Source of the DNA: Pseudomonas mohnii | GTDB lineage: Bacteria; Pseudomonadota; Gammaproteobacteria; Pseudomonadales; Pseudomonadaceae | DNA: 64,000 nt | Direction of reading: 5' to 3' | NCBI RefSeq assembly: GCF_900105115.1 | Contig: NZ_FNRV01000001.1 | Span: 2,228,001 to 2,292,000 of the forward strand | In this document: positions 1 to 9,058 of the stretch, in pieces | Layout of the letters: each line of letters begins with the position of its first letter | Numbering within the stretch: the stretch's first letter is position 1 | The notes under the pieces: model-generated | The model's input: only the letters and a program-made list of their open reading frames with translations | Databases searched by the model: none | Told to the model about the DNA's origin: nothing | Program-made: the position numbers and the translations under genes

Positions 1-449
1 TCTGCCGACGGCGACAAAAAGGTCCAGTCCAGATCCCGTTCCTGACGCAGGTTTTCCAGAAACTCGGCACCCGCCCCGGCTTCTGCCTTGTACTCGGCCG
101 GGAAGCCTGGGCTATCGATCACCCGGGTGCCATCCGGCAACAACAAAGACCCGGCACCGCCCACCACCAACAGGCGATTGACCCCGGCCTTTTTCACCGG
201 TCCGATGACGGCACTGGCCGGCAGCGTGGCGAAATGCGCGGCGCTGATCACCAGGTCATGACCCGCCACTGCGGCTTGCAACGCAGCACTGTCGAGGGCA
301 TCGACATTCTGACTGACCACGCCGGTACGCTGGCCGATCTTCGAGGTATCGCGGGCGATGGCGGTGACACTGTGACCACGGCGCAGGGCTTCTTCCAACA
401 GCTGGCTACCGGCACGACCGGTGGCACCGATGATTGCGATTTTGCTCAT
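1..449 (-). CDS. NAD(P)-binding (NmrA/YwnB-like) oxidoreductase, C-terminus cut by window edge
   Basis: Read on the minus strand from ATG at 449, the first 149 residues begin MSKIAIIGATGRAG, a GxxGxxG-type Rossmann loop of atypical short-chain dehydrogenases that bind NAD(P)H. Later segments (LLVVGGAGSLLLP, then DWTFLSPSA) fit the NmrA/YwnB-like group. The stop codon lies outside the window. It follows the metallo-beta-lactamase-fold gene on the same strand with a 70-bp gap, so the two may be co-transcribed. The substrate cannot be told from sequence. Fold and cofactor are secure; the physiological role is unknown. Confidence 0.8.
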   Translation of the reverse strand, partial: MSKIAIIGATGRAGSQLLEEALRRGHSVTAIARDTSKIGQRTGVVSQNVDALDSAALQAAVAGHDLVISAAHFATLPASAVIGPVKKAGVNRLLVVGGAGSLLLPDGTRVIDSPGFPAEYKAEAGAGAEFLENLRQERDLDWTFLSPSA

Positions 450-519
450 GACGTTCTCCAGTTGGCTTGAGGTGTATCTGTAGCAACAAAAATGTTTATG
501 TGGCGGTCATCACAAAAAC

Positions 520-1404
520 TCATTCACCCCACTTCATCTCGCCCTTGGCGACCTTGGCGCTCAGCTCCAGGGAGCTTTCGTCACCCAGTGTCGAGAAGCG
601 TTTTTTCATCGCGACGATCAGTGCGGCCGCATCCTTGGCCCTGGCGGTTTCCTCGTCGAAGGCCTTGATGTAATCGGCGGTGAATTGCACCGCCGCCAGG
701 GAGCGGGCGCTGTCCCCGAGGTAATGACCCGGGATGACGGTTTTCGGTTTCAGGGTTTCGATCGAGTGCAGCGTAGTCAACCAATCGGCATGGGACTTCG
801 GGGTTTGGGTGTCAGCCATCCACAGGTGAATGTTTTCTGCCACGACCACGCCACCGACCACGGCCTTGATCGATGGAATCCACACGAAGCTGCGATCCGG
901 TTGCTTGCCCTCAAGACCGACCACCTGCAGTTTCTGCCCTTCGAGCATCAGGCTGTCGCCCTTCAGCACCTCCGGCACGATGGTTTTAGCCGGTACGTCG
1001 GCGCCCATTTTCGGACCCCAGAACGCCAGTTTGCCGTCGACGGTGTGCTTGATGTGATCAACGGTCGGCCGGGAAGCGAGCACCTTGGCGTTGGGGAATG
1101 CAGCCGTCAGGGTGTCGAGGCCGAAGTAATAGTCCGGGTCGCCGTGACTGATGTAGATGGTGGTCAGTTGCTTGCCGCTGGCGCGGATTTTTTCCACCAC
1201 CTGTTCGGCCTGGGACTTGCCGAATTGGGCGTCCACCAGAATGGCCTCTTTCTCACCGCTGACCAGTACCGATGTCACCGGAAAAATGGCCTTTTCGCCG
1301 GGGTTGTAGACATCCAGGGTCAATGTCGACGCGGCGGCGTGAGCGGCGAAACCGAGAGCGGTGGTCGCCAGCAAAACGCGTTTGAGAGTGGTGAAACCGA
1401 TCAT
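520..1404 (-). CDS. Exported metallo-beta-lactamase-fold hydrolase with altered metal motif
   Basis: A 294-residue protein with an N-terminal signal peptide (about residues 1-26, ending AAHAAAS), so probably periplasmic. The fold is recognised from the strand AILVDAQFG, the loop TTIYISHGDPDYYFG and the late VIPGHYLGD. The canonical HxHxDH metal motif is changed here to H87-x-D89-x-D91-Y. I start at 1404 because GGAG sits six bases upstream of that ATG; an in-frame ATG at 1422 lacks a comparable site. The divergent LysR gene at 1547 is a plausible regulator. Substrate unknown. Confidence 0.85.
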   Translation of the reverse strand: MIGFTTLKRVLLATTALGFAAHAAASTLTLDVYNPGEKAIFPVTSVLVSGEKEAILVDAQFGKSQAEQVVEKIRASGKQLTTIYISHGDPDYYFGLDTLTAAFPNAKVLASRPTVDHIKHTVDGKLAFWGPKMGADVPAKTIVPEVLKGDSLMLEGQKLQVVGLEGKQPDRSFVWIPSIKAVVGGVVVAENIHLWMADTQTPKSHADWLTTLHSIETLKPKTVIPGHYLGDSARSLAAVQFTADYIKAFDEETARAKDAAALIVAMKKRFSTLGDESSLELSAKVAKGEMKWGE

Positions 1405-1441
1405 CTGTTGCTCCGTATCCAATGGCTGTGGTGGTCCCTTG

Positions 1442-1470
1442 CAGGGGCGAGCAAGCTCGCTCCTACAGGG
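1442..1470. repeat. Single REP-type palindrome
   Basis: The segment ggggcgagcaagctcgctcc and flanks form the short palindrome typical of Pseudomonas REP elements, between the metallo-beta-lactamase gene and its divergent LysR neighbour. Confidence 0.6.
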
Positions 1471-1546
1471 AACAGAGCTTAGTTGCCTGGTTCAGTACAA
1501 AAAATGCGATGCTGGAACATAGTTTGTTTCTGAAATCGGGCAAATC

Positions 1547-2452
1547 ATGGATCGTCTACAAGCAATGCGGGTGTTCGTTACGGTGGTCGACCTCGGTAGC
1601 CAGTCGGCCGCCGCCGATCATCTGGAGCTTTCCCGGCCGGTGGTTTCCCGGTATCTGGCCGAGCTGGAAGACTGGGTCGGCGCGCGCTTGATGCACCGCA
1701 CCACACGCAAGTTGAGCCTGACCGCCGCCGGCAGCGAAATCCTGCCGCGCTGCCGGCAAATGCTCGACTTGTCCAGCGACATGCAAGCCGCCGTCAGCGA
1801 ACCGGACGAAGCACCGCGCGGCCTGCTGCGAGTCAGCGTCAGTACTTCATTCGGTCAGGCGCAACTGGCCGATGCCATGGCGGCGTACGTCAAGCGCTAC
1901 CCCGGCGTGAGCATCGACATGCAGATGCTTGATCGCACGGTGAACCTGGTCGATGAGCGCATCGATCTGGCGATTCGCACCAGCAATGACCTGGACCCCA
2001 ACCTGATCGCCCGCCGACTGACCGTCTGCCGCTCGGTGATCTGCGCCTCTCCTGCTTACCTGCGCGAGCACCCGGCGCCGCAGCGGGTCGAGGACTTGAG
2101 CCAGCACAATTGCCTGACCCATTCCTACTTCGGCAAAAGCCTGTGGCATTTCGAGCAGGAGGGCGAAGACGTCTCGGTGCCCGTGCAGGGCAACATCAGC
2201 GCCAACGAAGCCAGCACGCTCATGCGTGCGGCGATGGCCGGTGCCGGAGTGGCGATGCTGCCGACTTATCAGGCGGGCGTGCACATTCACAGCGGCGAGC
2301 TGGTCCGCCTGTTGCCAAGGGCCGAACCACGACAGATGAACGTGTATGCGGTGTACGCCTCGCGCAAGCACATGCCGGCGGCATTGCGCAGCCTGCTGGA
2401 TTTTCTGGTAGTGAGGTTCCCCGAAGAACCGGTGTGGGACATCGGCCTGTAA
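1547..2452 (+). CDS. LysR-family transcriptional regulator
   Basis: 301 residues, the usual length for a LysR regulator. Residues 1-60 hold the winged helix-turn-helix (MDRLQAMRVFVTVVDLGSQ, then SAAADHLELSRPVVSRYLAE), and about 90-295 form the periplasmic-binding-like effector domain. It is of the DsdC/AaeR-like LysR branch whose members often act on a divergent neighbour, here the hydrolase at 520-1404 and possibly the oxidoreductase after it. That regulatory link is inferred from divergence only. No ligand can be assigned. Confidence 0.9.
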   Translation: MDRLQAMRVFVTVVDLGSQSAAADHLELSRPVVSRYLAELEDWVGARLMHRTTRKLSLTAAGSEILPRCRQMLDLSSDMQAAVSEPDEAPRGLLRVSVSTSFGQAQLADAMAAYVKRYPGVSIDMQMLDRTVNLVDERIDLAIRTSNDLDPNLIARRLTVCRSVICASPAYLREHPAPQRVEDLSQHNCLTHSYFGKSLWHFEQEGEDVSVPVQGNISANEASTLMRAAMAGAGVAMLPTYQAGVHIHSGELVRLLPRAEPRQMNVYAVYASRKHMPAALRSLLDFLVVRFPEEPVWDIGL

Positions 2453-2463
2453 CCTCCGCTCCC

Positions 2464-2558
2464 TCTGGGAGCTGGCTTGCCCGCGAAGGCGTCGTCACCG
2501 TCGACATTGATGCTGGCTGACAATCCGTAATCGCTGGCAAGCCAGCTCCCACGGGGGC
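2464..2558. repeat. REP doublet (inverted pair)
   Basis: Two REP-like sequences in opposite orientation, gggagctggcttgcccgcga and tcgctggcaagccagctccc, separated by about 40 bases, downstream of the LysR gene. The pair could fold into one long hairpin (REPIN/BIME arrangement). Confidence 0.7.
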
Positions 2559-2647
2559 CATCAACGTTCGTGGCGTCACTGGCAACTCACTGGCACTGAC
2601 CTATGCTCAAAGTAATACCGGAAGGTATTCGTTCAGAGGTCAATGCC

Positions 2648-2824
2648 ATGAACATCAGAACAAGAAGATACCTCGCCATTTTCATCACCTGCGCGGTCAC
2701 GCTCGGGCTCTATGGCGTTGCGGCCTGGCGGGTCGAGCAGTTACGCAACCTGCCCCGTGAATACGCCAGTTGCAACTTCGAGCAGTGCATTCCACACAAC
2801 GCGACCCTCAATGCCCTCCGTTGA
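2648..2824 (+). CDS. Small single-pass membrane protein, function unknown
   Basis: A 58-residue reading frame starting at ATG 2648, preceded by AGAGG about seven bases upstream. Residues 8-25 (YLAIFITCAVTLGLYGVA) form one hydrophobic segment after a basic N-terminus, so the C-terminal tail would lie in the periplasm; that tail has two cysteines (ASCNFEQC). A longer form from ATG 2603 has no ribosome-binding site. It is convergent with the AraC-type gene, ten bases away. I do not recognise a family. Confidence 0.5.
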   Translation: MNIRTRRYLAIFITCAVTLGLYGVAAWRVEQLRNLPREYASCNFEQCIPHNATLNALR

Positions 2825-2833
2825 CAAAGGGGA

Positions 2834-3730
2834 TCAGGCCTCATTGCCCTGATCGGCCTTCAAGCGGTCACGGAAGGCTTTGGGCGAGATCCCCACCCGA
2901 CGTCGGAACAGGCGCGTGAAGTTGGTCGGATCCGAGAACCCCAACACGTCGGACATTTCGTAAATGGTCATGCTTGTGTAGGTCAGCAAGCGCTTGGCCT
3001 CCAGCAATTGGCGTTCGTGCATGATCTGCAACGCCGGCTGACCGGCCAGCTCCCGACAGGTGCCATTGAGGTGGGACACGGAAATCCCCAGCCGATGGGC
3101 CAGATCCTCGACTTTGACATGCTGGCGATAAGTCTCTTCCACCAGTTGGATGAACCCGTTGAGGTACTCCCGCGCACGTTGCGGCCGCTGCGAGGCTGAA
3201 CGACGCTGAATCACCTGACGGCTGACCCATACCATGATCACGCTGACCAGCGAATGCATCAGCATTTCCCGCGCCGGTTGGTGCCCCGTGTATTCGGCTT
3301 GCAACGCCGAAAACAAGCTGTTGAGGTACTCGCTGTTTTCACCCGCCGGGTAGCTCTCGGCCTGGGCCAGCGCATTCCCCGAATGCCCCAATTGCGCCTG
3401 CAGGTGGGCGATCAACGGCGCGGCGAGGGTGACGACGAACCCTTCGACATCTTCGGAAAAACGATAGCCATGCACGGATAACGGCGGCAGGACCAGGATC
3501 GCCGGCTCGCTCAGTTGCGTACGTTTGCCTTCGATTTCAAGCTCTGCCTGACCTTTGAACACGAAGAGCAACTGGCATAGATCCGGGTGGCGATGGGGTT
3601 TGATTTCCCATTGATGTTCGCGACTGCGTTTGGAAATGGTTTCACAGTGCAGCAAGTCCGGGGTTGGCCAATTCAGGCTTTCACCGTAGAGCTTGAACAC
3701 CGGAATCGAAGGCAGGTCAGGCTTGTTCAT
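2834..3730 (-). CDS. pobR: AraC-family regulator, PobR-like (p-hydroxybenzoate regulator)
   Basis: About 298 residues. The N-terminus (MNKPDLPSIPVFKLYGES), the cupin-like effector domain (WEIKPHRHPDLCQLLFVFKG) and the C-terminal AraC double helix-turn-helix (about residues 195-290, VEDLAHRLGISVSHLN and MSDVLGFSDPTNFTRLFRR) match the PobR activator of pobA in Pseudomonas as I remember it. The usual divergent partner pobA is present only as a remnant at 3912-4309, so this regulator has lost its main adjacent target. A GTG three bases upstream of the chosen ATG is an alternative start. Confidence 0.8.
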   Translation of the reverse strand: MNKPDLPSIPVFKLYGESLNWPTPDLLHCETISKRSREHQWEIKPHRHPDLCQLLFVFKGQAELEIEGKRTQLSEPAILVLPPLSVHGYRFSEDVEGFVVTLAAPLIAHLQAQLGHSGNALAQAESYPAGENSEYLNSLFSALQAEYTGHQPAREMLMHSLVSVIMVWVSRQVIQRRSASQRPQRAREYLNGFIQLVEETYRQHVKVEDLAHRLGISVSHLNGTCRELAGQPALQIMHERQLLEAKRLLTYTSMTIYEMSDVLGFSDPTNFTRLFRRRVGISPKAFRDRLKADQGNEA

Positions 3731-3911
3731 CACTTCAATCCAGGCCTCGAAATAGATGACGGACGATAATCGCGCCGATTGGCAGAATGCACAGATATCG
3801 GCTCAGTTTTCACCCTCAATTGACAGACTCGCAAGTGAAAAATGCAAGCACTCGATCCATAAAACTCGCTCAGCGACCCTGGTCGTGTGCTGCGTGGGAG
3901 CCATAAAAACA

Positions 3912-4328
<417 letters not shown>

Positions 4329-4394
4329 TAAACTGGCGAGCACCCCCCGCTCGCCTTGCCACTGGCGGGTTATCACTGCCCGCAGGTTTTCTTC

Positions 4395-5912
4395 GTGACC
4401 AATCTCAAACAGCCTGAAACGCCCAAGCCGGCTATCCGCAGCGTATTGATCGCCCTGATGCTGGCAATTTTCCTCGGCGCCCTGGACCAAACCATCGTCG
4501 CCGTGTCGATGCCGGCCATTTCCGCGCAATTCAAGGACGTCAGTCTGCTGGCCTGGGTGATTTCCGGGTACATGGTGGCGATGACGGTCGCGGTGCCGAT
4601 CTACGGCAAACTCGGCGACTTGTACGGGCGTCGCAAGTTGATGCTGTTCGGCATGGGCCTGTTCACCCTGGCGTCGTTGTTCTGCGGCATGGCCCAGAGC
4701 ATGGAACAACTGGTGCTGGCGCGGATTTTTCAAGGCGTCGGTGCCGGCGGCATGATCTCGGTCAGCCAGGCGATCATCGGCGACATCGTGCCGCCACGGG
4801 AGCGCGGTCGCTATCAGGGTTATTTCAGCAGCATGTACGCCGTGGCCAGCGTGGCCGGTCCGGTGCTGGGTGGCTACATGACTGAATACCTGTCCTGGCG
4901 CTGGGTGTTCTTGATCAACTTGCCGCTGGGCCTGGGTGCCTGGCTGGTGGCCAATCGCACCCTGGTGGGCTTGCCGATACCGCAACGCAAGCCAGTCATC
5001 GATTACCTCGGCACCCTGCTGATGATCATCGGGCTGACGGCGTTGCTGCTGGGCATTACCCTGGTTGGCCAGGGACATTCATGGCGCAGCGTCGAGGTGC
5101 TGGCCCTGCTCGGTTGCGCCGTGTTCGTGCTGGGCTTGTTCGTGGCCTGTGAACGACGGGCACAGGAACCGTTGCTGCCCATGCATCTGTTCGCCAATCG
5201 CAATGCGGTTCTGTGCTGGTGCACGATTTTCTTCACCAGTTTCCAGGCGATCTCGTTGATCGTGCTGATGCCGCTGCGCTTTCAGAGCGTGACCGGGGCC
5301 GGGGCCGACAGCGCGGCCCTGCATCTGCTGCCGCTGGCCATGGGTATGCCGATCGGTGCCTATTTCGCCGGCCGCCGTACGTCTGTGACCGGACGCTACA
5401 AACCGATGATCCTGACCGGCGCCGTGCTGATGCCGATCTCGATTCTCGGCATGGCATTCAGCCCGCCCCAGGCGTTTTTGCTCAGCAGCCTGTTCATGTT
5501 ACTCAGTGGCATCGCCGGGGGGATGCAGTTCCCGACGTCACTGGTGGGCACACAGAACTCAGTGGAACAACGCGACATAGGCGTCGCCACCAGCACCACC
5601 AACCTGTTCCGGTCGCTGGGTGGCGCGGTGGGCGTTTCTGTGATGTCGGCGTTGCTGCTGGCGTTGCTGCAGGATTCGAGTTTCGCGCACCTGGCCGGCT
5701 CGTCGCTGATCGCCGAAGGTCATTCGGGGAATGTGCTGCTGGACGGTTTGAACGCTGCAGCGGGGGATACACAAAACGCTCTGCGTGCCGAACTGCTGCT
5801 GACGTTTCGGCATTTATTGATGGTCAGTGCTGCGGTGTCGTTGCTGGGGCTGGCGGCGGCGATCGCCATGCCGAACATGGTGTTGCGCGGGCGGGAAGAC
5901 AAGGTTCGGTAG
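4395..5912 (+). CDS. MFS multidrug exporter, DHA2 (EmrB/QacA) family
   Basis: About 505 residues with 14 predicted membrane segments, the DHA2 pattern of proton-driven drug efflux proteins. Visible family motifs are LDQTIVAVSMPAI in helix 1, motif A GKLGDLYGRRKLML in the first cytoplasmic loop and motif C-like AGPVLGGYMTEYLSWRW. I favour the GTG at 4395 (product VTNLKQPETPKP) because the membrane domain starts just after it; an ATG at 4356 would add 13 poorly fitting residues. It lies immediately downstream of the pobA remnant. There is no adjacent EmrA-type partner. Substrate unknown. Confidence 0.88.
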   Translation: MTNLKQPETPKPAIRSVLIALMLAIFLGALDQTIVAVSMPAISAQFKDVSLLAWVISGYMVAMTVAVPIYGKLGDLYGRRKLMLFGMGLFTLASLFCGMAQSMEQLVLARIFQGVGAGGMISVSQAIIGDIVPPRERGRYQGYFSSMYAVASVAGPVLGGYMTEYLSWRWVFLINLPLGLGAWLVANRTLVGLPIPQRKPVIDYLGTLLMIIGLTALLLGITLVGQGHSWRSVEVLALLGCAVFVLGLFVACERRAQEPLLPMHLFANRNAVLCWCTIFFTSFQAISLIVLMPLRFQSVTGAGADSAALHLLPLAMGMPIGAYFAGRRTSVTGRYKPMILTGAVLMPISILGMAFSPPQAFLLSSLFMLLSGIAGGMQFPTSLVGTQNSVEQRDIGVATSTTNLFRSLGGAVGVSVMSALLLALLQDSSFAHLAGSSLIAEGHSGNVLLDGLNAAAGDTQNALRAELLLTFRHLLMVSAAVSLLGLAAAIAMPNMVLRGREDKVR

Positions 5913-5988
5913 GTGGACCGAGTCCCCGCTTTCGCGAGCAAGCTCCGGGCGGCGTTCCGACGATAGCGTCATGACAGTCACAACATCT

Positions 5989-6837
5989 TCAAGGACTGTA
6001 ATACCCCACAGCCACCAGAAAATGCCCGACTTTCTTCAGGTAGGCATGCTTGTCCTCGACCTTGCCGGTGACCGGGTTTTTCCAGCGATAGTCGTATTCG
6101 CCGTAATCCTGCCCGGCCATGAGCGCCAGCATTGGCTCGCCCACCGGCTTGCCTTCAGGGTCGCTGATCTTGCTGAAATCGGTGTTGATCAAGCGCAGGT
6201 TGGTGCCGTGGGCGATGTAACGCCGGGTATTGAGGTCGACGACAAACACATACAGGTCATCCTGCAAATAACCGCCCTTGAGGGAATTGATGGCGCTCAG
6301 GGTGCCCTTCTCGTCCTTGGCCAGATCGGCCGCGGCTTTGTTCAGCAGTGCCATGGCCTGTTCCGCTGACGCCCGTGGCAGGTAATACCCGACCGCCAGA
6401 ATCCGCTGGCCGACACGCTGGTAGTAGACGTGCTTGCGTTCGATTTTGCCGTCGGCCCAGTTCTGCCAGCGGTATTCCGCCTGCTGGATGCCATTGCCCT
6501 CCGGCACTTTCAGGGCGTCCTTGAAGGTTTTCTTCAAATCCGGCCCGAGGGTTTCCGATACGTCCCGGCCGATCAGCGCCGAGGATGGCCCGCCGCTGGC
6601 GAGCATCACACCCTTGGTATCCAGTACAAAGACATAACGGTCCTTGTCGACAAACTCGCCCTGTCGGCTGAACGCCGCGAAGGCCTTGTCGCCATTCTCG
6701 TGGTAATAGGCCAGGGCTTTTTCCAGTAAGGCGATGGCGGCCTGACTGTCAGCTTTTTCGGTGTCGGCGGCTTGAGCCTGGCCCAGGCACAGCAAAAGCA
6801 TGCTGCCCAGCAAGGCCAATTTGTGCAGAAACCCCAT
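5989..6837 (-). CDS. Periplasmic protein with two tandem Cache domains
   Basis: 282 residues with a signal peptide (residues 1-23, ending GQAQA) and no further membrane segment or output domain. Two clear Cache-type modules follow each other: about 60-150 (RYVFVLDTKGVMLASGG to RILAVGYYLP) and about 190-282 (LYVFVVDLNTRRYIAHG to HFLVAVGYYSP). Cache domains bind small ligands for chemoreceptors and sensor kinases; a free exported pair could be a solute-binding accessory sensor, but that is inference. Start at 6837 is supported by the signal peptide directly after it. It stands alone on the minus strand. Confidence 0.85.
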   Translation of the reverse strand: MGFLHKLALLGSMLLLCLGQAQAADTEKADSQAAIALLEKALAYYHENGDKAFAAFSRQGEFVDKDRYVFVLDTKGVMLASGGPSSALIGRDVSETLGPDLKKTFKDALKVPEGNGIQQAEYRWQNWADGKIERKHVYYQRVGQRILAVGYYLPRASAEQAMALLNKAAADLAKDEKGTLSAINSLKGGYLQDDLYVFVVDLNTRRYIAHGTNLRLINTDFSKISDPEGKPVGEPMLALMAGQDYGEYDYRWKNPVTGKVEDKHAYLKKVGHFLVAVGYYSP

Positions 6838-6940
6838 TGCGCATCCCTCGTTCTTGATCGTGTTTCAAGAGCGTAGACGGGTTGGGGCCATGTACGAATA
6901 TTCAGGATCCGTAGTGAACGGATTGGGGCGGCTTTGCCAC

Positions 6941-6968
6941 CCGACGGGAGCAAGCTCCCTCGCCACAA
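6941..6968. repeat. Single REP-type palindrome
   Basis: The sequence gacgggagcaagctccctcg is a short palindrome of the second REP type in this window; the same type recurs at 62722-62839. Confidence 0.55.
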
Positions 6969-6987
6969 GTGTTCATGTGCAGGTCTA

Positions 6988-7863
6988 TTACTGGCGGGCG
7001 CGCAGTTGCTGCTGCAGGTTCTGGATCTGTGCCTGAAGGGTATTGATATTGCGAGTGACCTGGCTGCGGAAAGCATCGAATTCGGCAGTGTTGGTCGAGC
7101 CTTGGACCGGCGTCGGGCGATTGTCCTGTTCGCTTTTGAGCACCACGATCTCCTGCTCCAATCGCTCGATGGCGGCGCTCGGATTGCCTTGTTTCTTCAA
7201 TGCGGTGATGTCGGCGCCGAGGCTTTTCAGCTGTGCATCGAATTTTTCAGTGTCTGCCGGAGCACTCTTCAACGCGGCCACGTCGCTGATCAAGACTTTG
7301 ACCTGAGCCTGCAATTGCGTATTGGCGGTTTGGTGCTCATTGCTCTGCGCGCTGATTTGCGCCAGACGCTTATCCAGATCGGTGGTTTGTGCCGTCATCT
7401 GCGCCAGGCGCTTGTCGAGATCCGAGGTCTGGCCCGCGACGCCTTGTTGTTGCTGACTCTGATCCTGCAGCTTGCTTTCCAGCTGTTTGATTTGCAGCTT
7501 CAGGGCTTCGCTGTCGCTGGTGACGTTGGTCTGACTGGCCACCACCTTGCCGGAAATATCCTGCAGGCGCCCCGCCGCTTCCTCACTGATCCGGGCGAAG
7601 CTTTCCTGGGTGGCCACCAATTGCTGCTCCATCAGCGAAATCTGCTGAAAGCTCCACCAGGCCAAGCCCGCGAACGCAAAGAACAAAGCCCCGACCAATG
7701 CCCACAACGGCCCGGTGCTCGGACCCTTGACCTTTACAGCCGGCGCGGGTCGAGAGTGCACGGAGGTGCGAGTGGTGACCGGAAAATCATCGTCGTCGAG
7801 GCTGTCGGCGCGCAGGCTCGGTACATCGTCGAAGTCATCATTGGCATCGTTACGCATGGACAT
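6988..7863 (-). CDS. Single-pass membrane protein with long coiled coil, function unknown
   Basis: 291 residues when started at ATG 7863, which has AAGG upstream. Layout: acidic N-terminal cytoplasmic part, one membrane helix at about residues 51-70 (LWALVGALFFAFAGLAWW), then almost entirely heptad-rich coiled coil to the end, rich in Gln and Ala. A 14-residue unit (SDLDKRLAQMTAQ, then TDLDKRLAQISAQ) is duplicated inside the coiled coil. The topology suggests a periplasmic rod. The same kind of gene lies beside argP and an epimerase in other pseudomonads, but no function is known to me. Confidence 0.8.
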   Translation of the reverse strand: MSMRNDANDDFDDVPSLRADSLDDDDFPVTTRTSVHSRPAPAVKVKGPSTGPLWALVGALFFAFAGLAWWSFQQISLMEQQLVATQESFARISEEAAGRLQDISGKVVASQTNVTSDSEALKLQIKQLESKLQDQSQQQQGVAGQTSDLDKRLAQMTAQTTDLDKRLAQISAQSNEHQTANTQLQAQVKVLISDVAALKSAPADTEKFDAQLKSLGADITALKKQGNPSAAIERLEQEIVVLKSEQDNRPTPVQGSTNTAEFDAFRSQVTRNINTLQAQIQNLQQQLRARQ

Positions 7864-7968
7864 TGAGTCAACCTTTGTGAAACGCGGTGATAGCTGGATG
7901 CGGCGAGTATAACCTTCACGCCGCACCGATTGACCTTCACCCCACGGCCCGGTTCAGTGCCTCGCTGC

Positions 7969-8961
7969 TCAGCGAATATCCTGAGCCTTCCACCAGCCGC
8001 AGAACTCATCCAGCGCCGTCCACAGACTGACCTTGGGGTCGTAATCCAGATAATGCCGGGCGCGGCTGATGTCCAGGGTGAAATTTTTGTTCATGACCTG
8101 CATGCCCAACCGCGACAGGGTCGGTTCGGGACGCCCCGGCCACAACTTGCACACACCCTCGTTGAGCGCTGCGACGGTGTAGGCCAGGCCGTAGGAACGG
8201 TAGCGCGTTACTTGTGGGACTTCCATTTTACGCATGACGTAATTAACCACGTCCCACAATGGAATCGGCGTCCCGTTGCTGATGTTGTAGGCCTTGCCCA
8301 GGGCGGACCCGCTGGTCAGCAAACTGCTGAGCAACGCTTCGTTGAGGTTCTGCATGCTGGTGAAATCGACCTTGTTCAGGCCGTTGCCGATAATTGCCAG
8401 GCGCCCCTTGCGCTGCATGTTCAGCAGGCGCGGGAAAATGCTCATGTCACCAGCACCGGTAACGAAGCGCGGACGCAGGGCCAGGGTCTCGAGGCCGAAT
8501 TCCTGGGCACCGAAGACTTTTTGCTCGGCCAGGTATTTGGTCGCGGCGTAAGGATGCTTGAAGCGTTTGGGCACCTGCTCTTCGGTCAACCCCAGGTGAT
8601 CGCGACCATCGAAATAAATCGACGGCGACGACAAATGCACCAGCCGCCTGACCCGCTGTTTCAGGCAGGCTTCGACGACGTTTTCGGTGACCTGGACGTT
8701 ACCTTGGTGAAAGTCCTGATAACGTCCCCACAAACCGACGGCGCCGGCGCAATGCACCACGGCCTCGACGTCGGAACACAGGTCACGCGTCAGTTCAGGA
8801 TCACTCAAATCGCCCTGGATGAACTCGGCGCCGCGCCGCACCAGATGCTCCACACCTTCGGCCCGGCGACCGTTGACCCGCACATCCAGGCCCTGCTCCA
8901 GGGCAAAACGCGCAAAGCGTCCGCCGATGAAACCGCTTGCGCCGGTGACCAGAATCTTCAT
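7969..8961 (-). CDS. NAD-dependent epimerase/dehydratase family (3-beta-HSD-like) protein
   Basis: 330 residues of the extended short-chain dehydrogenase type. The Rossmann motif VTGASGFIGGRFAR is at residues 5-18, and the catalytic-type YxxxK is seen as HPYAATKYLAEQ. The 3-beta-hydroxysteroid-dehydrogenase-like branch includes sugar epimerases, sterol-type and terpenoid dehydrogenases, so substrate is open. ATG 8961 is chosen because GGAG lies six bases upstream; an upstream ATG at 9003 adds 14 non-conserved residues. Neighbour of the coiled-coil gene on the same strand, about 100 bp apart. Confidence 0.85.
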   Translation of the reverse strand: MKILVTGASGFIGGRFARFALEQGLDVRVNGRRAEGVEHLVRRGAEFIQGDLSDPELTRDLCSDVEAVVHCAGAVGLWGRYQDFHQGNVQVTENVVEACLKQRVRRLVHLSSPSIYFDGRDHLGLTEEQVPKRFKHPYAATKYLAEQKVFGAQEFGLETLALRPRFVTGAGDMSIFPRLLNMQRKGRLAIIGNGLNKVDFTSMQNLNEALLSSLLTSGSALGKAYNISNGTPIPLWDVVNYVMRKMEVPQVTRYRSYGLAYTVAALNEGVCKLWPGRPEPTLSRLGMQVMNKNFTLDISRARHYLDYDPKVSLWTALDEFCGWWKAQDIR

Positions 8962-9058
8962 GTATTGCTCCAACAAAATGCAGTTGCGAGCTTCAAGCCT
9001 CAAGCCGCAAGTTAAAAACGATGCGCAAGCACTTCACGTGCAGCTTGCAGCTTGACGC

